From positions 1 through 64,000 of the forward strand of contig CAJUBD010000002.1 of NCBI GenBank assembly GCA_910584475.1: a DNA stretch of 64,000 nt, read 5' to 3'. Within the stretch, counting starts at the first letter, position 1, and every line of letters starts with the position of its first letter. Made by a program: the position numbers and the translations under genes. Below the pieces are notes generated by a model. That model made no database searches, was not told the DNA's origin, and saw only the letters and a program-made list of their open reading frames with translations. This document shows, piece by piece, positions 1 through 8,266 of the stretch. Source of the DNA: an uncultured Treponema sp. Lineage in GTDB: Bacteria; Spirochaetota; Spirochaetia; Treponematales; Treponemataceae.

Positions 1-41
1 TTAAACCACCTTATAAGCTTTCCTAAAAAAGTCCAAGTTCA

Positions 42-1397
42 CTTTGGGCAGGACATAAGTAAAATTTTGTATTTAAGTTAAAAACACGAACTGCCGACCA
101 TAAAAGTGTATGAAATGTAGCATAGACGAATTCAAGAAGTATTACAAATTGGTAAAAGAAAAGAAACTTACCAACAAGGTTGCCGCCAAAGCGTGTCATT
201 ACACGCCCGAACGGTTCTCAATACTCCGAAAGAAGTTTGAGAACGAGGGAGACAAAATCTTTGTACACGGACAGAAAGGGAAACCCAGCCACAACAACAA
301 ATTTGAAAAGACGAAGGAATTTGTCATACAAGGCTATCTGCAAGAATTTGACGAAAAAACGAATCCAATAAGTTTTCAATATTGGACTGACGAACTCAAC
401 GAGGAATACGGAATCAAAATTTCATACAGCACAGTCTATAATTTCCTCACGGAAGCGGGAATTTCCTCTCCAGAAAAACACAAGACAAAACGCGAGCCGG
501 TGCAAAGAATCCAATTCCGCAGAAAGAATTTCGGAGAACTCATACAATGGGATGCCACGCCCTACCAATGGTTCTTGTGGTGCGGCGACACCCGTTATTA
601 CACCCTGCACGGCGCACTTGACGATTCCACGAGCCGCTTTCTGGCTCTTTATATGACAGAATTTGAATGTTCCTATGGCTATCTTGAATGCCGGCGGCAG
701 GTTTTGGAGAATTTCGGAATAGAACTTGAGGACTACAGCGACAAATCGCCCGTGTTCTCCAACAACTCCAAAGACGCCCTCGCGCTTGACAAAGACGAGC
801 AACTAGCCGGAATCACAAGAAAGCAACCGTTATGGCAGAAAATAGACGACGAACTGGGCATAGAACTTCACCTAGCGAATTCCCCTCAAGCGAAGGGAAA
901 GATTGAACGCGGATGGAAAACTGTGCAGGACAGACTTCCCGCCCTTTTCAAAAAACACAAGATTCACAACATCGAGGAGGCGAACATATTTTTGAAAACC
1001 GTTTTCATAGACTACTACGAAAAGCATTTCGGAAAAACGGTGGTGGGGCGGATTTCCGTTTTCCGCAAGATTCCAAAGGAACTGAAACTTTACAATGTTC
1101 TTTGCGTAAAGGAGAGACGAACCGTAAACAAGGCGGGCTGCATTTCCTTCAAGAACATGAGGATAAAAATAATCGGCATTGAACGCTATGGAATTGTAGG
1201 CGAACTTTGCATAAACGAAAAAGGGCTTTGGTTCTTGTACAAGGGAAAGTCCTATGACGTTGAAATCAAGAATGAAATACACAACCTAGCCGACAACACC
1301 GCCCAAACCTTGGAAAACATCATATACAAATATATGTACGAGGAGCAGCACTTCAAGGCGGCATAAAAAAAGCGCCGCCAAAGTCTGACCCAATGGC
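42..1397 (+). mobile_element. ISNCY-type insertion sequence
   Basis: A single transposase ORF occupies almost the whole element. Weak imperfect terminal inverted repeats can be proposed: TTTGGGCAGGACAT near 44-57 and, reversed at the right side, ATTGGGTCAGACTTT (plus-strand 1382-1396). I see no target duplication, so both ends are tentative. The element reads opposite to the phage late genes and next to the XRE gene, so it probably inserted into the left part of the prophage. Confidence 0.5.
110..1366 (+). CDS. DDE transposase, ISNCY (IS1202-like) group
   Basis: 418 aa. Residues 1-60 form an HTH-type DNA-binding region; residues 75-125 are a second helical linker. The integrase-core catalytic triad is visible: D148 in ELIQWDA, D211 in YSDKSPVF and E266 in SPQAKGKIERGW, the last a signature of the IS481/ISNCY-like transposases. 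A small beta-rich C-terminal region follows. Length and motifs are complete, so the enzyme could be active. The GC content and codon use resemble its neighbours. A Mu-type phage transposase was considered, but there is no MuB-like partner and no Mu A architecture. Confidence 0.85.
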   Translation: MKCSIDEFKKYYKLVKEKKLTNKVAAKACHYTPERFSILRKKFENEGDKIFVHGQKGKPSHNNKFEKTKEFVIQGYLQEFDEKTNPISFQYWTDELNEEYGIKISYSTVYNFLTEAGISSPEKHKTKREPVQRIQFRRKNFGELIQWDATPYQWFLWCGDTRYYTLHGALDDSTSRFLALYMTEFECSYGYLECRRQVLENFGIELEDYSDKSPVFSNNSKDALALDKDEQLAGITRKQPLWQKIDDELGIELHLANSPQAKGKIERGWKTVQDRLPALFKKHKIHNIEEANIFLKTVFIDYYEKHFGKTVVGRISVFRKIPKELKLYNVLCVKERRTVNKAGCISFKNMRIKIIGIERYGIVGELCINEKGLWFLYKGKSYDVEIKNEIHNLADNTAQTLENIIYKYMYEEQHFKAA

Positions 1398-1529
1398 AAG
1401 CGCAGTTCAAGAAGAAAAATCCTTAAACAAGAATTTATTATATTATAATTCTTTCAAACGAATTGTCAAGCACATAATGCGTTTTCAAGGATTTCCATTC
1501 TTTTGCCGACATTTAGAACAGGAACAATT

Positions 1530-1844
1530 ATGAATGAAGAAAGTTTTATTGACAGATTGGAAAGGCTTTTGAAAGAAAGGAATCTACAAAAAAAGGACTT
1601 GGCGGAGGCTGTGGGTATAAGCCGCACGGGAATCAGCACTTGGAGAGTGTCTGGCGCATTGCCGAGGGCGGACATCGCTATAAGGACGGCGCGCTTCCTG
1701 AACGTTTCCGTCGAATACCTTGTTTTCGGCGACATAGACGAACTCGACAAGAAAAACGACGGTCTCGCGTATGAGGTCGCGAAACTGCCGCCCGAAAAGC
1801 AGAAAATCGTTTCTGCCCTCGTTTCCGCCTTGAAAGACTGTTAA
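1530..1844 (+). CDS. XRE/Cro-CI family HTH regulator
   Basis: 104 aa. The start is ATG 1530, chosen for the AGGAA ribosome binding site six bases upstream. Residues about 6-62 form a HTH_3 domain (KKDLAEAVGISRTGISTW holds the recognition region), and the C-terminus is a short amphipathic helix rich in Leu/Val that could dimerise. There is no peptidase domain, so it would be a Cro-like or short CI-like regulator. It is the only plus-strand phage-type gene and faces the end of the late operon, overlapping its last gene by four bases. Probable prophage regulator, though it is far from the early promoter at 34.6 kb. Confidence 0.75.
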   Translation: MNEESFIDRLERLLKERNLQKKDLAEAVGISRTGISTWRVSGALPRADIAIRTARFLNVSVEYLVFGDIDELDKKNDGLAYEVAKLPPEKQKIVSALVSALKDC

Positions 1845-2287
1845 AGCAGAAGGTTGACCATATAGGGAATCTTAATTCCGAATTTCACTTTCAGTATTAT
1901 CAATATCGCCCGCACCAACAGGAACAGAAACAAAAGGACTGCCGCCCACGCTATTATCCTCGCCCTCCTCCGCAACTTGGCTTCGTATTCGCCCAATCTC
2001 TTCGAGTAGTCTGCCAACTTCCTGTTCGTATCGTCCAAACAGGAATTCAAGGCGTTCAAGTCCGTCTGCAATTGACTTGCTTTGCTCGACTGAATCCGCA
2101 ATTCGTTCTCTGCTATCGACAATTGCACCGTCAAGGCTTGCGACTGTCGCCTCAAGTCGTCCAGCGTAACGTGAATTTCGCCCGACAATTCCCGAATCGT
2201 CGATTCTTGCGGTCGCGCAGTTTGTGAAAAACAAAGCGCCGCAAAGAACGACGACACAAGCAAAAACAAAAACAACTTTCTTCCCAT
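1841..2287 (-). CDS. Signal-peptide/coiled-coil/TM protein, candidate inner-membrane spanin
   Basis: 148 aa. The N-terminus (residues 1-22) is a clear signal or anchor sequence. Residues 25-105 are predicted helical and coiled-coil. Residues 110-132 form a strong transmembrane segment (AWAAVLLFLFLLVRAILII) followed by a short basic tail. The gene lies almost wholly inside the out-of-frame neighbour at 1872-2306, and both begin with secretion signals. This resembles Rz/Rz1-type spanin pairs, where two lysis proteins share DNA. The C-terminal membrane segment is unusual for Rz and recalls a u-spanin. Function is inferred from architecture only. Confidence 0.6.
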   Translation of the reverse strand: MGRKLFLFLLVSSFFAALCFSQTARPQESTIRELSGEIHVTLDDLRRQSQALTVQLSIAENELRIQSSKASQLQTDLNALNSCLDDTNRKLADYSKRLGEYEAKLRRRARIIAWAAVLLFLFLLVRAILIILKVKFGIKIPYMVNLLL

Positions 2288-2306
2288 TTTTTTCTTTCCC
2301 CCTCAT
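1872..2306 (-). CDS. Small lipoprotein, candidate outer-membrane spanin, overlapping in another frame
   Basis: 144 aa. I prefer the ATG at 2306 (MRGKEKNGKK) because GGAG lies eight bases upstream; an ATG at 2321 has no good site. A basic N-terminus and hydrophobic stretch end in LFFTNC, a relaxed spirochaete-type lipobox with Cys near residue 29. The remainder is a helical periplasmic domain with an acidic tail. It is read in a different frame from the 1841-2287 gene over about 415 bases. Two secretory proteins from one stretch fit an Rz/Rz1 lysis pair. Possible alternative: only one of the two frames is expressed. Confidence 0.55.
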   Translation of the reverse strand: MRGKEKNGKKVVFVFACVVVLCGALFFTNCATARIDDSGIVGRNSRYAGRLEATVASLDGAIVDSRERIADSVEQSKSIADGLERLEFLFGRYEQEVGRLLEEIGRIRSQVAEEGEDNSVGGSPFVSVPVGAGDIDNTESEIRN

Positions 2307-2333
2307 TTCATATTCTCCCATAAAAAATGCCGC

Positions 2334-2582
2334 TCAATACCCCAGTTCTTCCAGAATGTTGTCCGACACCTCTTTTTCCTCTTCCCTTTTCTGCTGAACA
2401 TAGCCGCGCAAAACGCTTTCCTCGGTGTATGTGTTCGCGAAAATGAAAATGAATTCCAAAAGGTCTTCGTCAAGTTCGCTTATTGGAACCGGCAACTCCC
2501 GAAAATAAATCATCGCCCACATCTTCCTGAACGCCCTTTCCGTCAGGATTTCCGACATCGGCTTCCTTTTCATCTCGCCCAA
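2334..2582 (-). CDS. Tail assembly chaperone, downstream frame (frameshift extension)
   Basis: About 80 residues, open from a TTG at 2582. The first ATG is MKRKPMSEIL. The frame overlaps the 3' end of the preceding ORF by 113 bases. That, and its place right after the tube gene and first chaperone frame, is the classic G/GT arrangement of tailed phages, in which a small fraction of ribosomes shift frame to make a fusion. Reading from the upstream frame needs a +1 or -2 shift. The run AAAAATTTGGG at the overlap would let the P-site Lys tRNA slip back two bases. Independent initiation at the internal ATG is the alternative. Confidence 0.6.
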   Translation of the reverse strand: MGEMKRKPMSEILTERAFRKMWAMIYFRELPVPISELDEDLLEFIFIFANTYTEESVLRGYVQQKREEEKEVSDNILEELGY

Positions 2583-2985
2583 ATTTTTCCTGCACCTCGT
2601 TGCGAAACGTCCATGCCTTCACATAAACTTCGTCAATAAAGTTCATGTCCGGCATGTCCCCCCAAGTAAAATTCTCGTTTTTCTTTTTCGCGCGGTTGAA
2701 CCAATCAGGGCCGCTTTCCACGACGACATCAAGGAACGCGACCTTTTGAAAGTCGAAATTCGCGTTCCTGTCAAAACTTTCAGCGGGAATTCCGCCGCGC
2801 ATAAGAGCCGCGCGCCGCTCGACCTGCATGATGTCCTTCTGCTTGGGAAACTTGACGACGAATTCGCCCCTGCTTGTCTCTATTTTTTCCGTGACGGTCT
2901 TTCCGTTCAAAAGCGTGTAGAAAATGTCGCGCCTCTTTTCTTCCATCAAGGTTTCGTCTTGCTTGATTTCTTCCGTAATTTCCAT
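2470..2985 (-). CDS. Tail assembly chaperone, upstream frame
   Basis: 171 aa acidic protein, preceded by AGGAG before ATG 2985. It follows the tail tube gene, the position of the G-type chaperone that coats the tape measure protein during tail assembly. Residues 25-125 look globular. The C-terminal 45 residues (DEKEADVGNPDGK and onward) are hydrophilic and low in structure, as expected of a tail that is replaced upon frameshifting. No tape measure gene follows in the window, which is odd for an intact phage. Function is assigned from position and the overlapping second frame. Confidence 0.6.
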   Translation of the reverse strand: MEITEEIKQDETLMEEKRRDIFYTLLNGKTVTEKIETSRGEFVVKFPKQKDIMQVERRAALMRGGIPAESFDRNANFDFQKVAFLDVVVESGPDWFNRAKKKNENFTWGDMPDMNFIDEVYVKAWTFRNEVQEKFGRDEKEADVGNPDGKGVQEDVGDDLFSGVAGSNKRT

Positions 2986-3055
2986 TCAATGCTCCTGAAA
3001 ATGCGATGCTTGCGACGGCGCATAACGCTCCGCCGCAAGCGCATGTATTTTTTTA

Positions 3056-3574
3056 TTAAATAGCGGGTTCGTAGTCCGCTCCATTGTCGGTGAATATTGC
3101 GTCAAAACTTGCGTCCGTCTTGATGTAGTCAGCCGTGCTTCCCGATTCGCTGTATGAGGTCGGCGTAAGCCATTGCACGGAACTTATGACGGTCTTGTGC
3201 TTGTCATCCCGAATTTCAAGGTAAGGAATTTTTGTCACGACCTTTGTGTCAAGCAAATTTTCGCAATTCGGGTTGAACGCCTTTACGGAATAAGTTCCTC
3301 CGCCGCGAACCGAAATTCCTTGAGTGGCGACTTCCTTTGTCGGAATGAAACCGGAAAAATTTACCGTCACATCGATTCCGATGACATCGATGCTCACCGG
3401 CGCGATTTCGCCAATGCACTTCGCCTTGTTCGTCTGAAGATTCTTTCTGATGTTCCAGTTCTGGACGAATCCGACCTTTTGGGGATTCGAGCCGTTCTCG
3501 TCCTCCATATCCACATAGACCCAACAGTTCGTGCTTTGCGCGAGAACATCTCCCTGCGTATTGTATTTGCTCAT
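3056..3574 (-). CDS. Phage tail tube protein
   Basis: 172 aa, starting after a strong AAGGAG site. It lies directly downstream of the sheath gene, the invariant location of the inner tail tube protein in contractile-tailed phages. The sequence is beta-rich (VDVIGIDVTVNFSGF, GGGTYSVKAF) and its size matches the Mu/P2-type tube family. The protein would polymerise into the rigid channel inside the sheath. The identification depends mostly on size, composition and context, because tube proteins diverge strongly. Confidence 0.75.
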   Translation of the reverse strand: MSKYNTQGDVLAQSTNCWVYVDMEDENGSNPQKVGFVQNWNIRKNLQTNKAKCIGEIAPVSIDVIGIDVTVNFSGFIPTKEVATQGISVRGGGTYSVKAFNPNCENLLDTKVVTKIPYLEIRDDKHKTVISSVQWLTPTSYSESGSTADYIKTDASFDAIFTDNGADYEPAI

Positions 3575-3597
3575 TTTTTGTCATCTCCTTTTTTTTG

Positions 3598-5304
3598 TTA
3601 GACTTCCACTGTCGAACTTTGATAGACACGGTTTGTACCCGTGATGAACATAAAGTTGTTTGGCGCGCGGATATACCTGTCGAAACTCAAATACGCCTTG
3701 TCGCCGTCAAACCTCACGCTGATGTTGAACACATTTTCTCCGTCGTCGCTTTTCGTGATGAGGTCGTTGTCATACCATTCTTTAGCTTTGTTCTTAAGAA
3801 TCTGGACGACTGAACTCTCGCTAGGTTCCTCATTTGAGCCAACTTTCCGCACATTCGCCTTGCGCAAGTCCCTGTCCATGAACAATACGGAACGGATCAT
3901 CGAACGTTCGTTCATAATCAGGTTGTCGCCCTGATAGCAAGTCATTCCGCGGATGCAAACAAGTTCCCCGCTTTCATTCTTGCCGAACGGCATGATTCCG
4001 CCCGCAACCATTTCTCCAAGTTCGGTGTCCTTGTACTTCGCGCCGAACGAATTCACCTTAATCGTCTTGTTCGTGAGCGGCACACTCGGTGTCATCGCGG
4101 CTTCAATTCCCGCCATCTTGCAAGCAAGCAATGCCGGAGAGATTTCTTCCGCTGCGCCCGTAAGCGGATTGTTCGCGTTTGCGTTCGTGATTATGACAGA
4201 GCCTAGTTCGGTGTTAAGCCCCTTCGCCTCCGCCAAGCCTTCGGAGATTGAGGTTTTTGACGGCATTCCGACAATGAAAGTCCGCTCGCGTTTTTTGGAA
4301 ACGGTTGACATGGAAACGCAATGGTCGGAAATCAGGGAATGCACGTTTTTGTTCGTCGAGGGGGTCGCCAAAATTTGCACGTCCTCATTTTCCAAAAGTT
4401 CAAGCGTTTCTATGTAGTCCGCGACTGTTGACGTTCCGGCTTCCGCCCCATTGAAATACACATAGCCGACATCGTTTTCAGGCAAGACGCGGTTCTTTCC
4501 AATCTCGACATCTCCGATGATGTCAATGGATTTGAGCGCGTTCGCGAGCGCCTGAACGTCGGATTTGAGGACAGCGGCGGAGCCGCCGATTTCCACGCCC
4601 GAAACATAGTCAAGCCCTTTTGTCGGCGCGTTTTCCGACTTGTCAATCAACTGCGCGGAATAAAAACCTGTGTCATTGATTCTTGTAATCAACGCGTCCA
4701 AAGTTTCCACTTCGTCAAAAGACACCGCAAGATTCTCTTCTTCCACATCGCTGGCAAGCGTCAAACCGATTTCATTGATTGTGCATCTCGCGCCGCTTCC
4801 GTCTCCGGCATACATAATCGAAAATGATTCCTGCTCGATGTTGTCAACGGAATATTCATTTCCCTTGTACGCCACTGTGATTTTTCTTCCCCTGTTCGTG
4901 CCGTCGTCAAGCCATTTCTTTATTTGGTTTGTGTGCGAGCCAAAATCGGCGGACTTCACCGTGATTATGATGTCATTTCCGTTTTTGAATTCCGCCTTTG
5001 ACTTTGTGCCGTTGTTGACGCGCATTGCATAGACATACTGCGGAATATAGGTATTTGAACCGTTGAAGGCGTGTGCGATTCCGTCAAGCAATTCGCCGCC
5101 CATGAGCGCGTCCTTCGCGTCCGCAAGGCTTCCGAATTTCAGAAGTTTCCGAGGCTCTCCGCCCATTGACGAGCCTATGATGCAAAGGTTGCCGGTCGAG
5201 ACGCCCGAACCCGCGCTGACATTGTTTTGTCGCGAATAGACGCCCGGAATGTAGTGCTCGGTGGACTGCCCCGCGCTCTTGAATTGTGCTGCTGAAACAC
5301 CCAT
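3598..5304 (-). CDS. Phage tail sheath protein
   Basis: 568 aa from ATG 5304, which has GGGGGAAG just upstream. The opening YIPGVYSR is typical of sheath subunits. The middle contains the variable beta domain, and the C-terminal third has the conserved fold with RSVLFMDRDLRKANVRKV and ISVRFDGDKAYLSFDRYI. The product forms the contractile outer tail and defines this phage as a myovirus-type element. It is transcribed with the tube and chaperone genes. Full length, with no visible damage. Confidence 0.9.
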   Translation of the reverse strand: MGVSAAQFKSAGQSTEHYIPGVYSRQNNVSAGSGVSTGNLCIIGSSMGGEPRKLLKFGSLADAKDALMGGELLDGIAHAFNGSNTYIPQYVYAMRVNNGTKSKAEFKNGNDIIITVKSADFGSHTNQIKKWLDDGTNRGRKITVAYKGNEYSVDNIEQESFSIMYAGDGSGARCTINEIGLTLASDVEEENLAVSFDEVETLDALITRINDTGFYSAQLIDKSENAPTKGLDYVSGVEIGGSAAVLKSDVQALANALKSIDIIGDVEIGKNRVLPENDVGYVYFNGAEAGTSTVADYIETLELLENEDVQILATPSTNKNVHSLISDHCVSMSTVSKKRERTFIVGMPSKTSISEGLAEAKGLNTELGSVIITNANANNPLTGAAEEISPALLACKMAGIEAAMTPSVPLTNKTIKVNSFGAKYKDTELGEMVAGGIMPFGKNESGELVCIRGMTCYQGDNLIMNERSMIRSVLFMDRDLRKANVRKVGSNEEPSESSVVQILKNKAKEWYDNDLITKSDDGENVFNISVRFDGDKAYLSFDRYIRAPNNFMFITGTNRVYQSSTVEV

Positions 5305-5317
5305 ATCTTCCCCCTTT

Positions 5318-5554
5318 TTATAATTTGATTGCAAGAACTTCTTTCACGAGTTCCTGCCACTCGCCGACCGTGTGAATCTCGTTTCCGTGATTCAGCCTCA
5401 AAAGAGCCGCTACGCCGGACTTTTGTTTTTTGACCTGCAAAAAACGCGCGAGCGTATACTTTTTTTCGTCCGTCTGATTCTCGACCGGCTTTGCGGTCGG
5501 TTCATCAGGGGTTTCTTTTGTCGCGGAATTTTCCGCATGACTAGTTTTTGACAT
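5318..5554 (-). CDS. Small phage protein before the sheath gene
   Basis: 78 aa. It starts inside the end of the 5541-6305 gene and ends 13 bases before the sheath start, so it is co-translated in the tail operon. The first 30 residues are polar and probably disordered. Residues 33-78 form an alpha/beta segment (LARFLQVKKQKSGVAALL) like the short proteins found just before sheath genes in Mu-like phages. I cannot assign a specific function. Confidence 0.7.
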   Translation of the reverse strand: MSKTSHAENSATKETPDEPTAKPVENQTDEKKYTLARFLQVKKQKSGVAALLRLNHGNEIHTVGEWQELVKEVLAIKL

Positions 5555-6305
5555 AGTTGTCCGCCTCCGTTATTATTTCGGTGATTTTTGTCAAATCCGT
5601 GTCTATGATTATCTGCTCCACGCAATAATCCACATCAAAGCCTATGTGCGCTCCAGTTAGTGTAATTTCAAAGTCGGCGTTGTAGTTGTTGCTTCTCCTG
5701 CCTATGACCGTGCCGTCAAAAATCGCGACGGCGAAAAAGGGATATTTCCGTTCGAGCAGAAACCTCAAATTTCCCGTCACGAATTCCCTTGTCTGCTCGT
5801 AAATCTCGTTTTTCAGTTGATTGTTTTCCGCCCAAATCTCGATGCTGATTGAATCGCGCCGCCTTGTCCTCACGCTCCAGCCGTAGCATGTCCCACCGTT
5901 TTTCTGCATCGCCCCTAAAATCGCCGACTTCGTTTTTTCGTCAACGACCGTGCACAGACCGGGGATTCCGACTTCCTTTTTCGCGCCCTTTTTGTTCGTC
6001 CTTGTTTCCGTCGTCTTCGTGATGGTTTCCAAATCCTCCCTGTCGATTCCGATGGCATTGTAGGTCGGCGGCAGGTCTAAATTATGCGGCTTTCTGTCCT
6101 CCTGCGTTGTTACGACCACTGCGGGAAACGAATCCGCCGCGTTAAGTCCGCTATGGAACATCAGTTCCGCAAAAGGATGCTCGTTGGTTACGCTGACATG
6201 GAAATTTTCATAGGTGTTTTCAAGATGTATGCTTTCAAAATATTCTTTGAGCAGGGCGCAAATCGCCTGTTCCAAAATCAGACCTCTGTTAAGGTAGCAA
6301 ATCAT
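5541..6305 (-). CDS. Tail completion/terminator-like protein
   Basis: 254 aa, first gene of the tail operon, with GGAG eight bases before ATG 6305. It lies two genes upstream of the sheath, where head-tail joining or tail terminator proteins normally sit. Residues 1-85 resemble the alpha/beta fold of such proteins (LEQAICALLKEYFESI). A basic stretch with TKTTETRTNKKGAKKE follows, then a beta-rich C-terminal half. A terminator-like leader hairpin (6330-6378) immediately precedes its ribosome binding site. The specific family is not recognised; the role is inferred from position. Confidence 0.6.
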   Translation of the reverse strand: MICYLNRGLILEQAICALLKEYFESIHLENTYENFHVSVTNEHPFAELMFHSGLNAADSFPAVVVTTQEDRKPHNLDLPPTYNAIGIDREDLETITKTTETRTNKKGAKKEVGIPGLCTVVDEKTKSAILGAMQKNGGTCYGWSVRTRRRDSISIEIWAENNQLKNEIYEQTREFVTGNLRFLLERKYPFFAVAIFDGTVIGRRSNNYNADFEITLTGAHIGFDVDYCVEQIIIDTDLTKITEIITEADNYVKN

Positions 6306-6329
6306 CTTTTACTCCGAAAATAAAAAAAG

Positions 6330-6378
6330 AGCAGCCCGAAAATTCGCGGAATATGTCCATCAAATTTTCAGGCTGCCC
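6330..6378 (-). promoter_or_regulatory. Terminator-like leader hairpin abutting the RBS of the tail operon
   Basis: The minus-strand RNA forms a 16-bp stem: GGGCAGCCTGAAAATT pairs with AATTTTCGGGCTGCTC, including two G-U pairs. It is followed by TTTTTTTATTTTC and then GGAG of the next gene. The form is that of an intrinsic terminator, but it sits in the 5' leader of the tail operon. Its flanking sequence is nearly identical to the leaders at 13.75 and 34.6 kb. Confidence 0.75.
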
Positions 6379-6679
6379 TTTCGGTCATACCAACTAAAAT
6401 TCTTGAAACAGAATTTGTTATAAAATATTTCTTGTTCTACAACATTCTATGCCTATTGTCTTTGGTTGTCAAGAGATGTAAAGAAATTTGGCAAAAAAAA
6501 TATCCAAGCATTTCATTTGCGGATTACAAGCCAATTTATCCTTCATCACAAAACAAGCGACCATCCCCCGAAAAGTCATCGCAGATTTTCGTGTCAATTG
6601 AAATTATCGAAATCTTCTTTTTCCATTTTTTCTTTTTCGCAAGCGAAATGTTTAGATTTTCTGTATATCGTCTTTACAA
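6379..6679. other. AT-rich gap without a recognisable gene
   Basis: About 300 bases between the tail-operon leader and rnlB. ORFs crossing it on the plus strand have phenylalanine-rich, low-complexity translations and look spurious. A promoter for the tail operon could lie here, but I cannot pick a convincing -35/-10 pair. Confidence 0.5.
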
Positions 6680-7015
6680 CTATAAAGAAATAGATAATAT
6701 GGGATTTTCCAATAAATTAACATTTTCAGAAAAATATTTTTTCACTAACATTGACACAGCATTTTCTATTTTATTAACATCTTGCCATGTGGAAGCCTTA
6801 AAGCAATTTCCATCAAAATAAATTGAACTGTAGGATTTTTTTATATCTCGGCAACTTGTCAAACAATTAAAAAGCACATCTCCCGAAAAAGACCTCTTGC
6901 ACAACTCCTGTTCTATATCTTTTATTTTGTGCGTTATGGAAATTATATCCTTGTTAATCACCATATATTTATACTGCTTGCAATCCAATTCAATAATATC
7001 AAAAGTTTCGGACAT
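6680..7015 (-). CDS. rnlB: RnlB-like antitoxin
   Basis: 111 aa from ATG 7015, eight bases after AAGGAG. It directly follows the RnlA-like gene with a 12-base gap, the usual toxin-antitoxin order for this system. The features SGDVLFNCLTSC and IYFDGNCFKAS match the general plan of RnlB (about 120 aa). In E. coli, RnlB blocks RnlA by covering its HEPN active site; phages counter with Dmd. The base composition is much more AT-rich than the surrounding phage genes, indicating separate acquisition as cargo. Confidence 0.7.
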   Translation of the reverse strand: MSETFDIIELDCKQYKYMVINKDIISITHKIKDIEQELCKRSFSGDVLFNCLTSCRDIKKSYSSIYFDGNCFKASTWQDVNKIENAVSMLVKKYFSENVNLLENPILSISL

Positions 7016-7027
7016 AAGCAAAACTCC

Positions 7028-8068
7028 TTATAACAAATTATTTGCTATATTGAAAATACAATTGCTTATTTTCGATACAATTTCATCAACTTCTCTAAAA
7101 AAACCTACGGTCTTCAATTCGTGCGGACGAGCGTGAAAATACACATTCCTAATTGAAGTATAACAATCATACCCATTTTCGAGGTATTCAACGGTTTTTT
7201 CGTTTATCTTATTTTTATAAAGATTTGACTTGAATTGGCTTTTATGCATATTCAAGCCAAAAAAAACGCCAAAACCGTTGTGTGTATCTACAACTTCATC
7301 CGTATTCTTTTCTATCGCAAAAGTCAAAACATATTCCAATGCCTTGCAAATAGGAGTAATGAATAAAGTTTTATCATTTAATGTTGATATATTGCATTTA
7401 TTTATAGTAAGCGAATCATAAATAAACTTTTTTATTTCTTCAGTAAATTTTAAATCAACAGAGCCAAAAAGATTATTATATTCAGTATCTATTAAATCCT
7501 TGCCTACAGCCACATATTCTTTTTGACATTCAGCATCAATCAAATCTTTGAATGGCGTTTTATCACACAAAAAATAACGGACTTTATTAAATAATAAAGA
7601 CGGTCGTCCTTGAATAAAAAGAGTTTCATTCCCATAATATGTAATTGTAAGTTCAGACTTATACTCGCCGTGAATCTTGCATACCCGATTGCCATTTTGG
7701 GGTAAATTTTCACTGCATTCGTTCTGAAAAGACTTTATCAGATTATCAAAATTATCTTCAGAAAAACCTCTTATAGTAAAAGAAGTTTCACTTTCTGACA
7801 AGGAACATTGTTTTATTATTCTGTCGCGTATCTGATTCGTAAACTCTTGATTTTTTCCCTGAACATTAAAACTCTGCCCCTTTACCTTGAAATAAATAAC
7901 CAACAATAATTCCTTGTCGTCTGTTTTTATTTTTATTTCACATTTATCTTTATCAGTCGGCAAGGAATCTGGTTCTATTTTAAAATTATTTACACCAAAT
8001 AGTTCCTTACAACATTCTTGTATAACCGTTATTACATTCAAACAATTTAAATTATAAGTTTTAGCCAT
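7028..8068 (-). CDS. rnlA: RnlA-like HEPN ribonuclease toxin
   Basis: 346 aa from ATG 8068, five bases after AAGGAG. Length matches E. coli RnlA (357 aa). The N-terminal half has a TBP-like repeat region. The C-terminal domain carries the HEPN catalytic motif R-x4-H in SIRNVYFHARPHEL, followed by a helical end. RnlA (RNase LS) degrades mRNA after phage infection shuts off host transcription and depletes RnlB, aborting the infection. Here the pair would protect the lysogen from superinfection. High AT content marks it as a moron inserted between head-side and tail genes. Confidence 0.75.
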   Translation of the reverse strand: MAKTYNLNCLNVITVIQECCKELFGVNNFKIEPDSLPTDKDKCEIKIKTDDKELLLVIYFKVKGQSFNVQGKNQEFTNQIRDRIIKQCSLSESETSFTIRGFSEDNFDNLIKSFQNECSENLPQNGNRVCKIHGEYKSELTITYYGNETLFIQGRPSLLFNKVRYFLCDKTPFKDLIDAECQKEYVAVGKDLIDTEYNNLFGSVDLKFTEEIKKFIYDSLTINKCNISTLNDKTLFITPICKALEYVLTFAIEKNTDEVVDTHNGFGVFFGLNMHKSQFKSNLYKNKINEKTVEYLENGYDCYTSIRNVYFHARPHELKTVGFFREVDEIVSKISNCIFNIANNLL

Positions 8069-8266
8069 CAGTTCTCCTTTTTCAAACACAATCGTTTTTT
8101 AAGCCATACGTACATACGGCAAATGCCGATAAAGCGTTTTTTATGAAATTTAAAATGTTATAATTTTATAGTCTGATATTCTATTTCATTTTTTGCATCT
8201 TGTTTGTATTACCAAGAGCCACTACGATATGCCGAATATTTACTCTTGCTTTTTCATCATAAAAGC

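Noticed and set aside
422..802. Minus-strand 126-codon frame in the transposase
   Set aside because: Shadow of the transposase gene; no start site.
110..1366. MuA-type phage transposase
   Set aside because: Domain plan and SPQAKGKIERGW motif fit ISNCY elements; no MuB partner and wrong strand for the phage operon.
6432..6821. Plus-strand 129-codon frame
   Set aside because: Phe-rich translation of AT-rich DNA, overlaps rnlB, no ribosome binding site.
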